A stretch of 64,000 bases of DNA from Microvelia longipes (Eukaryota > Arthropoda > Insecta > Hemiptera > Veliidae), in assembly GCA_018340805.1 (NCBI GenBank), contig JACMZG010000032.1:6770237-6834236 (forward strand), written 5' to 3'. The translations under genes and the position numbers were made by a program. Below, piece after piece: positions 11,834 to 21,763 of this stretch; within the stretch, counting starts at the first letter, position 1; each line of letters starts with the position of its first letter. The notes beneath the pieces are model-generated. The model was not told the DNA's origin. It was given only the letters and a program-made list of their open reading frames with translations, and did no database searches.

Positions 11834-11953
11834 TTGAAATCTGAGAGAGCCAACAGGTGGTTGGGCATATGGTATGCTCCTGAATGCTGAATATCTAACA
11901 CCAGATCTGCTAAACTCATAGCTGCCAACTACCTTTCCTCTGCTGGTCTTAAC
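11834..11953 (-). CDS. Carboxylesterase, coding exon 2
   Basis: This exon encodes 40 residues, starting VKTSRGKVVGSYEF and ending YSAFRSIPYAQPPVGSLRFQ. This is the N-terminal beta-strand region of carboxylesterases: G-x-V-x-G, then AFRSIPYAQPPVG, then LRF. The acceptor TAATTACAG precedes GTTAAG; the donor is GTTAGTATT. Exon length is 120 and both junctions are phase 0. The donor sits directly against the large palindrome at 11226-11830, and the start of the intron is repeated in the palindrome's far arm. Confidence 0.9.
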
Positions 11954-12101
11954 CTGTAATTAATAAATCTATAATGTGAATAACTATGTTTTTCTTGGAG
12001 CTTACAAAATGGATCATCAAAAGATCTTCAGGTTGAGTTTCGTACCAAGATTGATAAAAAAATATTGATCTGTTAGAAATATAGTTGTTTAACTAACAAA
12101 T

Positions 12102-12105
<4 letters not shown>

Positions 12106-12184
<79 letters not shown>
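12106..12184. repeat. (TA)n microsatellite in carboxylesterase intron 1
   Basis: About 38 TA units followed by a short TTTA run. The rest of intron 1 (11954-12752) shows no exon signal. Confidence 0.95.
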
Positions 12185-12188
<4 letters not shown>

Positions 12189-12752
12189 TTATTTATTTAC
12201 AAAGTTTCACGAAACCTATTTTTTCGTGGTTTGTGACCTCTAAAACGGATTTTGGATACACTCCTGGGCGCCCCCCTCATCACATGAGTCATTTCATTCG
12301 CGATTTTTTTTCAAAAAATCGCTTAAAATAGCATTATAAGTACGATGAGGCTTAAGTAATTACACATATATAAGTTAATTACTGCAGTTAGTCGGATTCA
12401 CCAGTAGTGTAACATTACACAATAAATAAGTATGCCAAGTTTTATTTCAACAGGTTGTTGTCAAGTCCTTTAGTTAAGCAGCATCGAACTAAGTACGAAT
12501 TTAGTTAAGCATCGAAGTAAGTACTAAGTACGTCAAAGGATGAATACGCTACAATGAAAATAGATTTCCCATACTTACAGGACTTAATTTCAATCTTAAT
12601 CAGGACGAGCTAAGTCGGTCGGAAAGGAAAAGGATGTGCGAAGCGTATCCGAAAGGGAAGATCATTTTCCGAAAACCCCCTTACACAATTTATGACAATT
12701 ATAATAAACGTTAATTCTAAAAAGTTTGAAAGCTCAGTACTTAAAGACTTAC

Positions 12753-12845
12753 CTCAGGGTTAAGCCTACGATGCTTGATTGCACTGCCTAACCAAAACTG
12801 CAACCCAGCCAAAACTGCCAAATAGTAGAACATCGACGACCACAT
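12753..12845 (-). CDS. Carboxylesterase, first coding exon (signal peptide)
   Basis: ATG at 12843-12845 opens a 31-residue exon, MWSSMFYYLAVLAGLQFWLG followed by SAIKHRRLNPE, that ends in a good GTAAGTC donor. The first 22 residues have the hydrophobic core and small-residue end (LGSA) of a secretory signal peptide, as expected for an extracellular esterase. It splices in phase 0 to exon 2, giving RLNPE-VKTSRGKVVG, where family members usually enter the mature domain. Exons 1-3 together give 123 residues, against about 550 for a whole carboxylesterase. Likely role: a secreted esterase hydrolysing carboxylic esters; the substrate cannot be told without the catalytic exons. The start was chosen because it gives the signal peptide and an intact splice. 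Confidence 0.82.
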
Positions 12846-13295
12846 AATTCACGTAAAGTTATAACTTACTTAAAAACTTACTAAGACATTACTAAGTATC
12901 AAGTTAGACTTAAAATTGCACTCATTTACATAACTGCACTGAGTAAGTTAGTAAAAACTATTCAGCAACATTATTCTGGAAACTTGTATTCGAACAAATT
13001 AGAGGATTATGTCAAGACGGCTGGGTAGAGCAATATAATAACAAAAAATGTATAATAAAAATTACAAAAATATAATAATTGTAATAATTATTTTGGCTAT
13101 ACATAAGAGGAGTTATGTTTATTTCTAATTGTATAATTTTATTAATTTTAATAATAAGAAAACAAAATGTATTGTAAAAATTAGAAAAAATATAATAAGT
13201 GTTTATAAAAATATTTTGGCGATAAATAAGGGTTTACTTTGTGAGGAGTGTCCATCGAGAAACAGATCACTATGGCACTGCCTTAGTGAATGCTA

Positions 13296-13402
13296 AATTT
13301 AGGAAAATGTTAGGAAAAAGTTAGGTGTTAGGAAAATGTTAGGAAAAAGTTAGGAGAATGTTAGGAAAATGTTAGGAAAAAGTTAGGAAAATGTTAGGAA
13401 AA
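13296..13402 (+). repeat. Short tandem repeat, ATGTTAGGAAA type
   Basis: About nine imperfect units of 11-12 bases built on GTTAGGAAAA. Bases 12846-13295 upstream are AT-rich and without gene signals; this is where the carboxylesterase promoter would lie, but I see no clear TATA or initiator. Confidence 0.85.
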
Positions 13403-13479
13403 CGTCTTTGAATACGGGCCTAAAAGACGAATAGGCAAGAGGCGAATAGAAAAGTAGCAAATAGAGAAGTGTCCAAATA

Positions 13480-13522
13480 ATGTGTTTTTTTCTCCCTCTT
13501 TTAGAGGGAGAAAAAAACACAT
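13480..13522. repeat. 20-bp hairpin, 3-base loop
   Basis: Perfect inverted repeat: arm 13480-13499 (ATGTGTTTTTTTCTCCCTCT) and its reverse complement at 13503-13522, spacer TTT. Confidence 0.95.
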
Positions 13523-13568
13523 CTCTGGTCTGAATCTACAGGGAGTAACTAGCGGGAGAATAATATAT

Positions 13569-13588
13569 TTGGTTGACGCGTCAACCAA
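13569..13588. repeat. 20-bp perfect palindrome
   Basis: TTGGTTGACGCGTCAACCAA is fully self-complementary, 46 bases after the preceding hairpin. Confidence 0.95.
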
Positions 13589-13852
13589 AGCTCCCACTCT
13601 GCATTTCCCTCAAATAGTAAGCTCAGATAGAAGCGTCTTCAGCACTTAACTTAAAGGTTTAGAGATCGAAACTCATAGGTGACGCTCACTTTACTTTAAA
13701 TACGTTTTATTACCGCGTATGTAAAATAATTAAAATTTTTATCTTGTTTCTTGTAAAAGTTTTAGACCTTAGATAACTTTAGATAAAAATTTTTTGTTGC
13801 CGTATTTATTAATAAAATAAAAATTAGGATAAGTAATAATGAAAACAGTAGT

Positions 13853-13963
13853 CCGATTTTTGTTAAATTAACTTATTTCATCAGAGCTCATTAGATTCAC
13901 TGAGGATGCCAAGCATCGCTTGTGCAAAAGCTCTGATGAAATAAATTAATCCAACAAAATTCG
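13853..13963. mobile_element. Small fold-back element
   Basis: Arms 13853-13888 and 13929-13963 are reverse complements with a few mismatches (TTATTTCATCAGAGCT against AGCTCTGATGAAATAA). The 40-base centre contains CTGAGGATGCCAAGCATCG. That is similar to the CUGANGA plus stem of the fold-backs described at 16459, but lacks GAAAC. The following 13964-14308 is AT-rich with nothing recognised. Confidence 0.6.
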
Positions 13964-14308
13964 AACTGCTGGCTTCATTTATTCAAAGTTGCGTATTAGG
14001 TTTTCAAAAACATGATATTTCAACTCTAAATATTTATTTAGCAAGGTATTAATAACTGTTATAAATAATTTGGATTATCCAGGTTAATACAAGAAATGCA
14101 TTAGCAAACAAAAGTTATCAACATAAGTAATAAACATAAAATGATAAAAAGTTTATTTAATAAGAGTTCCCAGTGTAAACAATTGGTATAAAATTATCAA
14201 AATCTTTGTTTAGATAAAAATAAAAACCTAATAAATGCTGACCTAACCTAAATGATGCTAGTTTGTTGCTTGTTGCGTGACTTGTTGACAGTTGTACTAA
14301 TTCCTGGC

Positions 14309-14534
14309 CATGGAGATATATATACTAGAGGGAATATAGCCTATCTGAATACGTTTAGAGGCCTGAAACATCATTTTAGGGCTCTGTGTAACCTCATTAA
14401 AACCTCCTCCAAGAGTGAGTTGAGGTTAAAATAAATCAATTGTTCTTTTATTTTATATTCGGAGGTGTTCCGGTTACTTTTTCGATGTTTCAAAATTCCA
14501 CCAATAGGGCCTCTCAAATAATAATATCTCTATG
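14309..14534 (+). mobile_element. hAT-type MITE, internally deleted copy
   Basis: Starts CATGGAGATATATATACTAG and ends AATATCTCTATG, the termini of the MITE family defined at 19604. It is shorter than the usual 310-325 bp. It lies beside an inverted copy at 14579, and the bases between them also look like family-internal sequence, so the two may be a nested or rearranged pair. Confidence 0.8.
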
Positions 14535-14578
14535 TTTTCGGGGTTCTCATAGGGGCTCATTGAAACCTCCTTTAAGAC

Positions 14579-14905
14579 ATAGAGATATATTACTAGAGGG
14601 GCCCTATTGGTTGAATTTTGAAACACCGAAAAAGTAACCAGACCACATTCGATTATCATTATAATCAGATAAACAGAACAAAAAAACAGTAAATTATATA
14701 GTAGAATGTTTAAAATACAAATCACAACACAAACAATCTGCGGGAAGCCGAAAACAATTGATTAATTGTAACCTTAACTCCCTCTTGGAGATTTGGAGGA
14801 GATTTCAATGAGGTTACACAGAGCCCCTGAGAGCCCCACTAAAAATGTTTCAGGCCTCTCAATGTATTAAGATAGGCTGAGCCCCCTCTAGTATATATCT
14901 CTATG
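14579..14905 (-). mobile_element. hAT-type MITE, inverted copy
   Basis: Full-length family member in reverse orientation, from CATAGAGATATATTACTAGA to TAGTATATATCTCTATG. It holds the internal blocks AGTAACCAGACCACATTCGA, TGAGGTTACACAGAGCCC and TTTCAGGCCTCTCAATGTAT. Confidence 0.88.
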
Positions 14906-15013
14906 TTTTTTTTCTTAAACAGCAACTACGATCAGCTGATCATTTAGATTAATTTTTTTCGTAAACAACTAGATTTAATGATTTTTTGTTTGAATTAATA
15001 GTATTAATTGATA

Positions 15014-15121
15014 ATGAGTTTACTAAGAAGAGTTAACGTGATGAAGCAGATTTACAGCGTGCGGGGAGCGCATTGGAACAAGGACTGGAAGCCCGGTCCC
15101 GTGCCAACCACTCAGGCTCAG
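15014..15121 (+). CDS. NDUFB8: NADH dehydrogenase 1 beta subcomplex subunit 8, exon 1
   Basis: ATG at 15014 opens 36 codons ending at a GTATTATT donor. The peptide begins MSLLRRVNVMKQIYSVRG, a basic, amphipathic stretch like a mitochondrial import signal, and continues AHWNKDWKPGPVPTTQAQ. The HWNKDWKPGP core is the N-terminal signature of NDUFB8 (ASHI), an accessory subunit of the membrane arm of respiratory complex I. Family members continue with a run of charged residues, then YKPYPDDG, then one membrane helix. I could not find those exons on the plus strand to the right, so they lie in a long intron I misread or beyond the window. The gene is divergent from the carboxylesterase, whose first coding exon is 2.2 kb to the left. 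Confidence 0.75.
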
Positions 15122-15344
15122 GTATTATTTGACCAGCTTTATAGAAAATACATTACAGTGATGTAGAAATTCATACAGTAGGGGTAGGGGTGCGAGCCAC
15201 AGTGCTCCAACTCCCTGGTTCGAGGTGGTCCGAAAACGGGCTAGTTATATGAACTACCGCACTGACTAGGAACTACCGAATCCCGTTCACACAACTGTCA
15301 TGGGGGTTGAACCCCTTGTGTGAACAAAGTACCGTTGTTATATG

Positions 15345-15411
15345 GGAAAAGTATTGTGTTTGCAAAAAAAGTCTGAAACCGGGATGTCACCTGAATTATC
15401 CATTAAAGTCT
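15345..15411 (+). repeat. R1 repeat, end fragment
   Basis: GGGAAAAGTATTGTGTTTGC followed by GTCACCTGAATTATCC is one end of the R1 family described at 23697. It is cut by the element that begins near 15404. Bases 15180-15340 just before contain a GGTTCGAGG box and look like a decayed SINE, but I cannot assign them. Confidence 0.65.
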
Positions 15412-15720
15412 ATCGACTACTTTAAAAATTTTGACAGGTCAGTTTGACACAACTGATTCTTAAGAAAAAAAAATCCCTGCGAGAAGGAAGCGGAAAAAAA
15501 CTATGTAAACAAATCAGGTTATTTTACCCGTATTTCCTTGGCCATGTTTTTTACATTTCTTTTGTGTAGTTTTGTTTTAAAATATCATTTTTAAGATTAA
15601 TTTGAAAGTAGTTTTCAAAACAATGTAAACAAAAGAAGAACCACAAACAAAGTGAACGATTGCCGGGAAGAAGGTTATTTCCCTTCAGCGGTCATTCCCT
15701 TTATCTCTATGCTTTAATAG
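15404..15720 (-). mobile_element. Decayed copy of the mariner-type MITE at 30276
   Basis: Reads as the reverse complement of 30276-30677: GACAGGTCAGTTTGACAC, ACTGATTCTTAAGAAAAAAA, the ATTAATTTGAAAGTAGTTTT block, then TTGCCGGGAAGAAGG. The termini are eroded, so no target duplication can be read. Bases 15721-16399 show no gene. Confidence 0.75.
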
Positions 15721-16399
15721 AGAAGGTTTGGAGGTGCTTTGGTATAACATTTTTTAAACCAATTCCCGGACATTGTTTGTGTTTTGATTTGTACTTTTTA
15801 TAGTTTGTAAGATTTGTAGGGGAGATAATTAAATTTGATTGGAGTTTTACACAAATATGCTCGTGTCCTAGGATATCTAAGATAAAACTTGTAACCTAGT
15901 AGTGTTTTTTAATAAAATTTTATAAAAACCTCTAGTAATTTCCATTCTACACTTGTACATCAGTGTAACAAATTTATTACAATAATTAGTCAACTTGTAG
16001 CTTTTTACTTGTAGTATACAAGACTTGCACTTTCGTGAAACAGGGCCCAGATTTAAACGGTATTATTGAAATAGTTTGAAAACTTACTCCTACAGAATAT
16101 AAACTATGCTACATCCGAATAGGACCTTAGTATAGCGGGTCTAGTATAGTAGATCTATATCATTATCGCCTTTGTATGGATATCAATATTATGTGTGTTA
16201 AATAGCTTTCGAACGATTCCTTTAAACTAAAGTTTAATTTGCGAGAAGTTTTAACGAGGCAGCAGATAATTACTAATAACGTATATACATTAATTATAAC
16301 TTTTTCTCATTTCTGGCGTAGATATTTAGAAAATTTTATTGCGTTGCACAACAATGTATGTCTGCTACTTAGAATGACATAACTAGGCCTGCTAACCAG

Positions 16400-17367
16400 T
16401 CCTGTATAGAAGCACGCAAATGACTGGTTTATAGTAAATAAGTTAACTTTAAATGATAGTTGATCAAGACGTTGAGCTGTATCCCTTTTAACTTATTTTT
16501 AATGTTGATAGTCCAAGAACGGGATAATAAAAAATGAATTAATGTGGCGACGTTTCGGCCAAGTTGGCCATAATCATGCCTTAAAAAGAAAAAGCAAAAT
16601 TTACCCTGTTGTATAAAACCCTATATTTGCAACAGGGTAAATTTTGCTTTTCTTTTTAAGGCATGATTATGGCCAACTTGGCCGAAACGTCGCCACATTA
16701 ATTCATTTTTATTATCCCGTTCTTGGACTATCAACATTAAAAATACTTTAAATGATAATAATATAAACATTTCGCCCATTAAAATACTTGGAGTGTACCT
16801 TGATAGCACACTTAACTGGAAAGCTCATGTTAATGAGTTGAAAGTAAACTTATATCTATTTTATTTCTGCTACGTAAACTTAGTTTAACTTTAGACATTG
16901 ATACCATGAAGCTTGCTTACTATGCGCATTTTCATTCACGTATGCTGTATTGTATTAAAGAATGGGGACTAGCCCCCGTAGCCAACAGTATTTTTATTTT
17001 GCAAAAAAAAGCTATTCGTATCATGAATAATGCTAAACATGACTCTAAGTGCAAACAATATTTTATTGAAAATAAAATTTTAACTTTTCATTCAGCCTAT
17101 ATTTTTTCATTGTTGTTCGTTAAAACAAAGTATGATGAGGGGGAGTTCAATAATATTAAGAACCACAATTATGGCACTAGATATATTGCTAACATCAATA
17201 TTCCCACTTGTAGGCTCAACAAATCACATCAGTCCCCAAATTTTAATGGAATAAGGTGCTTTAATAAATTACCAGCTTCAATTGTTGAACTTCCACCCAA
17301 AACTTTCAAAGAAGCATTAAAACATTGTTGCTTGAGAGAGCCTACAATAATGTTAACGAGTTTTTAG
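16400..17367 (+). pseudogene. LINE reverse-transcriptase remnant, C-terminal part
   Basis: Degenerate non-LTR retrotransposon reading frame. Before the insertion at 16459 it reads NDWFIVNKLTLND; after it, 16745 onward continues in frame as TLNDNNINISPIKILGVYLD, then STLNWKAHVNEL. From 16906 an open stretch gives MKLAYYAHFHSRMLYCIKEW, then IFILQKKAIRIMNNAKH, NHNYGTRYIANIN and RCFNKLPASI, ending at a stop at 17365-17367. These are the conserved blocks of the RT thumb region and the region after it in jockey-like LINEs. A frameshift lies near 16860. The ORF is 5'-truncated and has no endonuclease, so it is not active. A second copy of the same 3' end is at 39039-39480. Confidence 0.85.
16459..16744. 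mobile_element. Fold-back element inserted in the LINE, 13-bp duplication
   Basis: Arms of about 118 bp (16494 to about 16612 and about 16629-16745) are nearly perfect inverted repeats; a single-copy tail of about 35 bp lies on the left. ACTTTAAATGATA is duplicated at 16446-16458 and 16745-16757. Removing the element restores the LINE frame. On the plus strand of the right arm, 16660-16692 reads GGCATGATTATGGCCAACTT then GGCCGAAACGTCG: a 4-bp GGCC stem followed by GAAAC and GUC, like the hammerhead ribozyme core, but with a damaged CUGANGA box. This architecture fits short Penelope-like derivatives; the assignment is inferred. Confidence 0.85.
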
Positions 17368-17369
17368 CT

Positions 17370-18078
17370 CAAGCCTGGGCAAACTACGGCCCGCGGGCCA
17401 AATGCGGCTCCAGGAGCAATTTTTATGTGGCCCTCGGGCAAAATTAAAATGTTTGGAAAAAAGATAAAATAAATTAAAAATAACAAAAATATTAGGTATA
17501 TAAGCAAATAAATTGTTTAATTCAAAATTATTATAAAAAGTTAAATATCAAGATAAGAAAATAATGGATTGTTACTTTAACTTTAAAGTTTGGAGAAACA
17601 AAAACTAAGAAGATAAGAAACAATTGCATAAAGAGCGGCCTCCTTTCATCTGACAATTTTCATTGTCAGATTTGGCAAATTCTAATTATTTTAGTGAATT
17701 TTTATTTTCACAATAATAAGATAAAAAAAGCTATTTTGTCTTCTGTGAATTGCTGAAAAGGAGTTGATAAAATACAATCCCTTTGATCTTATATTTCATA
17801 GGAATACTTTTTAAAATTATTTTTACACCTAGTATTCAAGCAAAATTTGACTTCAGTTATATTTCAAGATCTGACGAAGATACTCCGTTCTGTTTTTCCC
17901 GTTTAGAGCTAAAGTTCCCCAATTCTTATTCTTTGAGAATAAATTTGACTTTAGTAAAACACCAGCGTAACTCAAATTTGTTGCGGGTTTAGCATGCTTT
18001 AAAATTTATGGAATGCGGCCCGCGACTGGCTGTAAAAAGACTAAGCGGCCCTTTCCTATAAAAGTTTGCCCAGGCCTG
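17370..18078 (+). mobile_element. hAT element with 8-bp target duplication
   Basis: Begins CAAGCCTGGGCAAACTACGG and ends AGTTTGCCCAGGCCTG. These 15-bp inverted termini, with the GGCCCGCGGGCC block, are typical of Charlie/Buster-like hAT elements. TTTTAGCT (17362-17369) and TTCTAGCT (18079-18086) are the duplicated target, 7 of 8 identical. An open stretch at 17783-17992 ends in LTLVKHQRNSNLLRV, loosely like the C-terminal dimerisation region of hAT transposases, but broken upstream. It landed two bases after the LINE stop codon. Confidence 0.85.
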
Positions 18079-18086
18079 TTCTAGCT

Positions 18087-18295
18087 GATAACTTAGTATT
18101 CCCACCCTAAATGTTTAGTGTTTCTCATGTAATGTTATGCTTTTTTTGTTTTTTAGTTTTAATTAAGTTTGTTATTTAAGTTATGCTGTCTATGTTTATG
18201 CAGTCTGTGTAATAATTTACAATTAAATATTTTTTTTTTTCATTTAATTGTAAAAGTTTGACAATTGAGAATCTTTGCAACAAAGTAACATCAAG
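18087..18295 (+). other. 3' untranslated end of the LINE at 16400
   Basis: Continues the LINE after the hAT insertion: GATAACTTAGTATTCCCACC, TTTAGTGTTTCTCATGTAAT and so on. It is shared with 39290-39480 at the second copy. It ends in AT-rich sequence. Confidence 0.75.
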
Positions 18296-18720
18296 TTTGT
18301 AAATAAATAATTAAAAAACAAAATTAAATAATAATTAACAATGTCTTGAAATATATAAGTAAATAAATATTAGTAAATTAATAATAAAACACAAATTTAA
18401 GCAATTATTAACAATGTGTTTAAATAAATAAATATAAATAATAAAAAAACAAAAAATAAGTGATACTTAACAATTTCTTCCTATAAATATGTAAATAAAT
18501 AATTAATGCACAAAATTAAATAATAATTATTAACAAAGTGCATAAATAAATAAATATTAGTAAATTTAAAATAAATCATAAATTTAACAATTATTAAAAA
18601 TGTGTTTACATAAATGAATATTTGTAAATAAACAATAAAACAAAAATTAAATAATAATTAACAATTATTTAATATACATAGTAAAGATTACTAAATAAAT
18701 AATAGGGAAACATTTTTAGA
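18296..18720 (+). repeat. AT-rich degenerate tandem repeat, about 60-bp period
   Basis: Repeating AAATAAATAATT, AAAATTAAATAATAATTAAC and AATGTGTTTA blocks, five to six times. From 18721 to 19603 there is AT-rich sequence with no recognised gene; GGGTTTTACTTTC near 19228 and the coding-like stretch around it lack splice or start support. Confidence 0.7.
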
Positions 18721-19603
18721 ATATAATAAAAAATATATTAAAATTAATAAGTAAATGCAAATAAATTATGAGGAAATAAAAATTAACAAAGAAAAGATTT
18801 TTTAAAGGTAGGAAATAAAGAGAGAATATTTTATAAGTAATTAATTATTAATATTACGATTTAATTAGGTATTAGACACGTGTGCATGTGTAGCGAATTT
18901 AATTAGCGACTAAATAATTTTCCACACGTGGGTGGGAAGGGATCGGAACCTTGAAATGTCTCAATTACGTCCGCGCGAAATAAAATACGCTTAATTATTA
19001 ATTCTTAACACTAATCGCGAATATAATTGAGATGCTCCACTGTACGGTGGCGTGTGTAGACTAAACTACATTGTAGTCTTGACTGAGCTATATATACCAG
19101 TTTGTTTTCTATGCTAATTCCATAATTGTTTGCAAAACTTAATATGTTATTGTGTTGAATTCTTTTGTTTACGTTTTCTTGAATACTGGAATATCTAGCG
19201 ATTGCTATTTAAACTAATAATATAGGTCGGGTTTTACTTTCAAGGAGAATTATTAAAAGAGTGATTAGAATAGAATAATTATAAAAAATTAAAAACTCGG
19301 GTACGGGGTGCAATGAAACGTTTTCTCGCCTTATCATGTTCGCGAAATTCATCCACTTCACTTCGTACGAGCTACTGTCCTTAGAATACAAAAATCACCT
19401 TATTTAGAACACTCACGATATCGGACCAGTGGCGAAACCTCAAATTTGGAACCCCCGCAAAATTATCTGTGCTTCACAGGTCCTTTAATCAGTGAACCAC
19501 AGAGCCCTCTATTTCTGCGGGATTATTCTACACCGGCAGTAATAGAAGGCTCTTAATTAAAATCAGTTAATGTTAATAAATTTTAGATAATCATACAAAG
19601 CTC

Positions 19604-19928
19604 CATAGAAATATATACTAGAGGGGGCATAGCCTATATCAATACATTAAGATGCCAGAAACATCATTTTGGGGCTCTCAGGGGCTCTGTGTAACCTCAT
19701 TGAAACCTCTTCCAAGAGTGAGTTAAGGTTATAATAAATCAATTGCTTTCGGCTTCTTGTACATTTTTTTGTGTTTTGATTTGTATTTTAAACTTTATAC
19801 TATATACTCGTAAGTTACAGTCATTTTGTTCTCTTTATTTGATTATATAAATAGTTGAAGGTGGTCAGGTTATTTTTCGATGTTTCAAAATTCAAACAAT
19901 AGGGCCCCTCTAGTAATACATCTCTATG
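19604..19928 (+). mobile_element. hAT-type MITE with exact 8-bp duplication
   Basis: Reference member of a family that starts CATAGAGATATATACTAGAG and ends CTAGTAATATATCTCTATG (here CATAGAA and TACATCTCTATG). CAAAGCTC is duplicated exactly at 19596-19603 and 19929-19936. Internal blocks: GGCATAGCC, GAAACATCATTTT, GGGCTCTCAGGGGCTCTGTG, GTTACAGTCATTTTG and GGTCAGGTTA. An 8-bp duplication with short inverted ends indicates hAT-driven mobility. There is no coding capacity. Confidence 0.93.
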
Positions 19929-20035
19929 CAAAGCTCAGTTTATGCTAACTTACAAAATGATTAGCGTATTATCTTTGAAAAATAGGATCCGTATTGTTCC
20001 GTCAACAAATCATTCAGTCGACGAAATTGGTTTTT

Positions 20036-20130
20036 ACCGTCGACAAATTATTCCATAGAGACATTATTTGTAGACGAAATGATCTGTCGATGGAAAAAAC
20101 CAGTGGTCGATGGAATAATTTGTCGACGGT
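20036..20130. repeat. 21-bp perfect inverted repeat, 53-base loop
   Basis: ACCGTCGACAAATTATTCCA(T) at 20036-20056 and its exact reverse complement at 20110-20130. The loop repeats related TCGACGAAA/TCGATGGAA motifs. It lies between two MITEs. Confidence 0.9.
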
Positions 20131-20213
20131 AAAGAGCGGGTTGTTGCGTACAGTGTTTGTTTGGCACATGCATATGCATATATATGGGCACATGCACTGG
20201 AATACACTACTCT

Positions 20214-20532
20214 CATAGAGATCTTATTACTAGAGAGGCCCTATAGGTTAAATTTTGAAATATCGAAAAAGTAACCTGACTACCTTCGCTAAAAATATAA
20301 TTAAATAATCAGAACAAAATTACAATAACTTATATAGGAGAACGTTAAAAATACAAATCAAAACACAAACAATGTGCGGGAAGCCAAAATCAATTGATTT
20401 ATTATAACCTTAACTCACTCTTGAAGGAGGTTTCAATGAGGTTACACAGAGCCCTTGAGAGCCCCAATAAGATGTTTCAGGCCTCTCAATGTATTGAGAT
20501 AGGCTATGCCCCCTCTAGTATATATCTCTATG
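20214..20532 (-). mobile_element. hAT-type MITE
   Basis: Same family as 19604, reverse orientation, CATAGAGATCTTATTACTAG to CTAGTATATATCTCTATG. Flanks ACTACTCT (20206-20213) and ATTACTCT (20533-20540) match at 7 of 8. Confidence 0.92.
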
Positions 20533-20632
20533 ATTACTCTACTCTGGTCTATTCTCCTTACACTCAACTTCTTCATTTTGCAGTAGTCTAGGGTAAAGAA
20601 GAGTAAACTCAGGATTTTATGCCTGCGGGTAC

Positions 20633-20939
20633 CATAGAGATATATACTAGAGGAGGCATAGCCTATCTCAATACATTAAAAGGCCTGAAACATCTTCTTG
20701 AGACTCTCAGGGGCTCTGTGTAACCTCATTAAAACCTCCTTCAAGAGTGAGTTAAGGCAATAATAAATCTTTTGTTTTCGGATTCCTATACCTTGTTTGT
20801 ATTTTTAACGTACTATTATATAAGTTATCGTAATTTTGTACTGATTATTTGATTACATTATAAGCGAAGGTGGTCAGGTTATTTTATCAGCGTTTCAAAA
20901 TTCAACCTATAGGGCCCCTCTAGTAATAATATCTCTATG
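20633..20939 (+). mobile_element. hAT-type MITE
   Basis: Same family as 19604. Flanks GCGGGTAC (20625-20632) and GCGCGAAC (20940-20947) match at 6 of 8, consistent with an older insertion. Bases 20948-21351 after it are AT-rich and unassigned. Confidence 0.9.
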
Positions 20940-21351
20940 GCGCGAACAGAAGAAGTGTAAATAACCTTCCTGGGTTATCTATACAGCTTTCTAACCTTTC
21001 TAACATTCCTTGTTAAACAAAATAAATAATTTACAATATATTCAGTTTTTGTTTAAATTTTTTGTATAATGGAGTTACTCTGTAAGAAAATGTGGTTACT
21101 TTACGAGATCTAAATTGTTTTAAGCAGAACCGTTCGAATTCCAGTGACAAAATCAATTATTGTTTACCTTACTTTTTCATCAATTGATAAAATTATTATT
21201 GAATCTGCGTAAATAGTTATTATTGCACCAGTGATTTTGTAAAAAATCACTGGGCAAATTGCCAGTTTTCAAACTGTTTCTGTCTTCGCAGTTCAACCCC
21301 GAAAACAATTATAGGTGTTCAACCCATTGTTGAACACATCTAGTTGACGAA

Positions 21352-21763
21352 GTATATAGGGGTATATAATAGAGGGGGCATATCCTATCTTAACACTTTG
21401 AAAGGCCTGAAACATAATTTTGGGGCTCTCAGGGGCTCTGTGTAACCTCATTGAAACCTCTTCTAAGCGTAAGTCAAGGTTATAAAAAAAATATTGTTTT
21501 CGGCTAACCGCTTTTTACCGTTTTATTTGTATGTGAAACGATTAACTATTTATTAATAGACACAATATAATTGTGCGAGGGATTGTGTCAACTATTCATG
21601 TTTTGCAAAACTCGGTAGTATCAAAATGATATATATTTATTAATGACTGTAATTTTTGTTCTGTTTATTTCATTAAATTAATAATCGAAGATGGACAGGA
21701 CAGGTTACTTTTTTGATGCTTTAAAATTCAACAGTAGGGTCCCTCTAGTAATATATCTCTATG
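21352..21763 (+). mobile_element. hAT-type MITE carrying an R2 fragment
   Basis: The left end is eroded (ATATAATAGAGGGGGCATAT); the right end is intact (TAGTAATATATCTCTATG). It is about 90 bases longer than its relatives because a piece of the R2 repeat (ACACAATATAATTGTGCGAG, TTTTGCAAAACTCGGTAGTA) sits inside at about 21558-21640. Confidence 0.82.

Noticed and set aside
13296..13402. Possible insect telomere repeat (TTAGG)
   Set aside because: TTAGG occurs only within an 11-12 base AATGTTAGGAAA unit, never as a pure tandem array.
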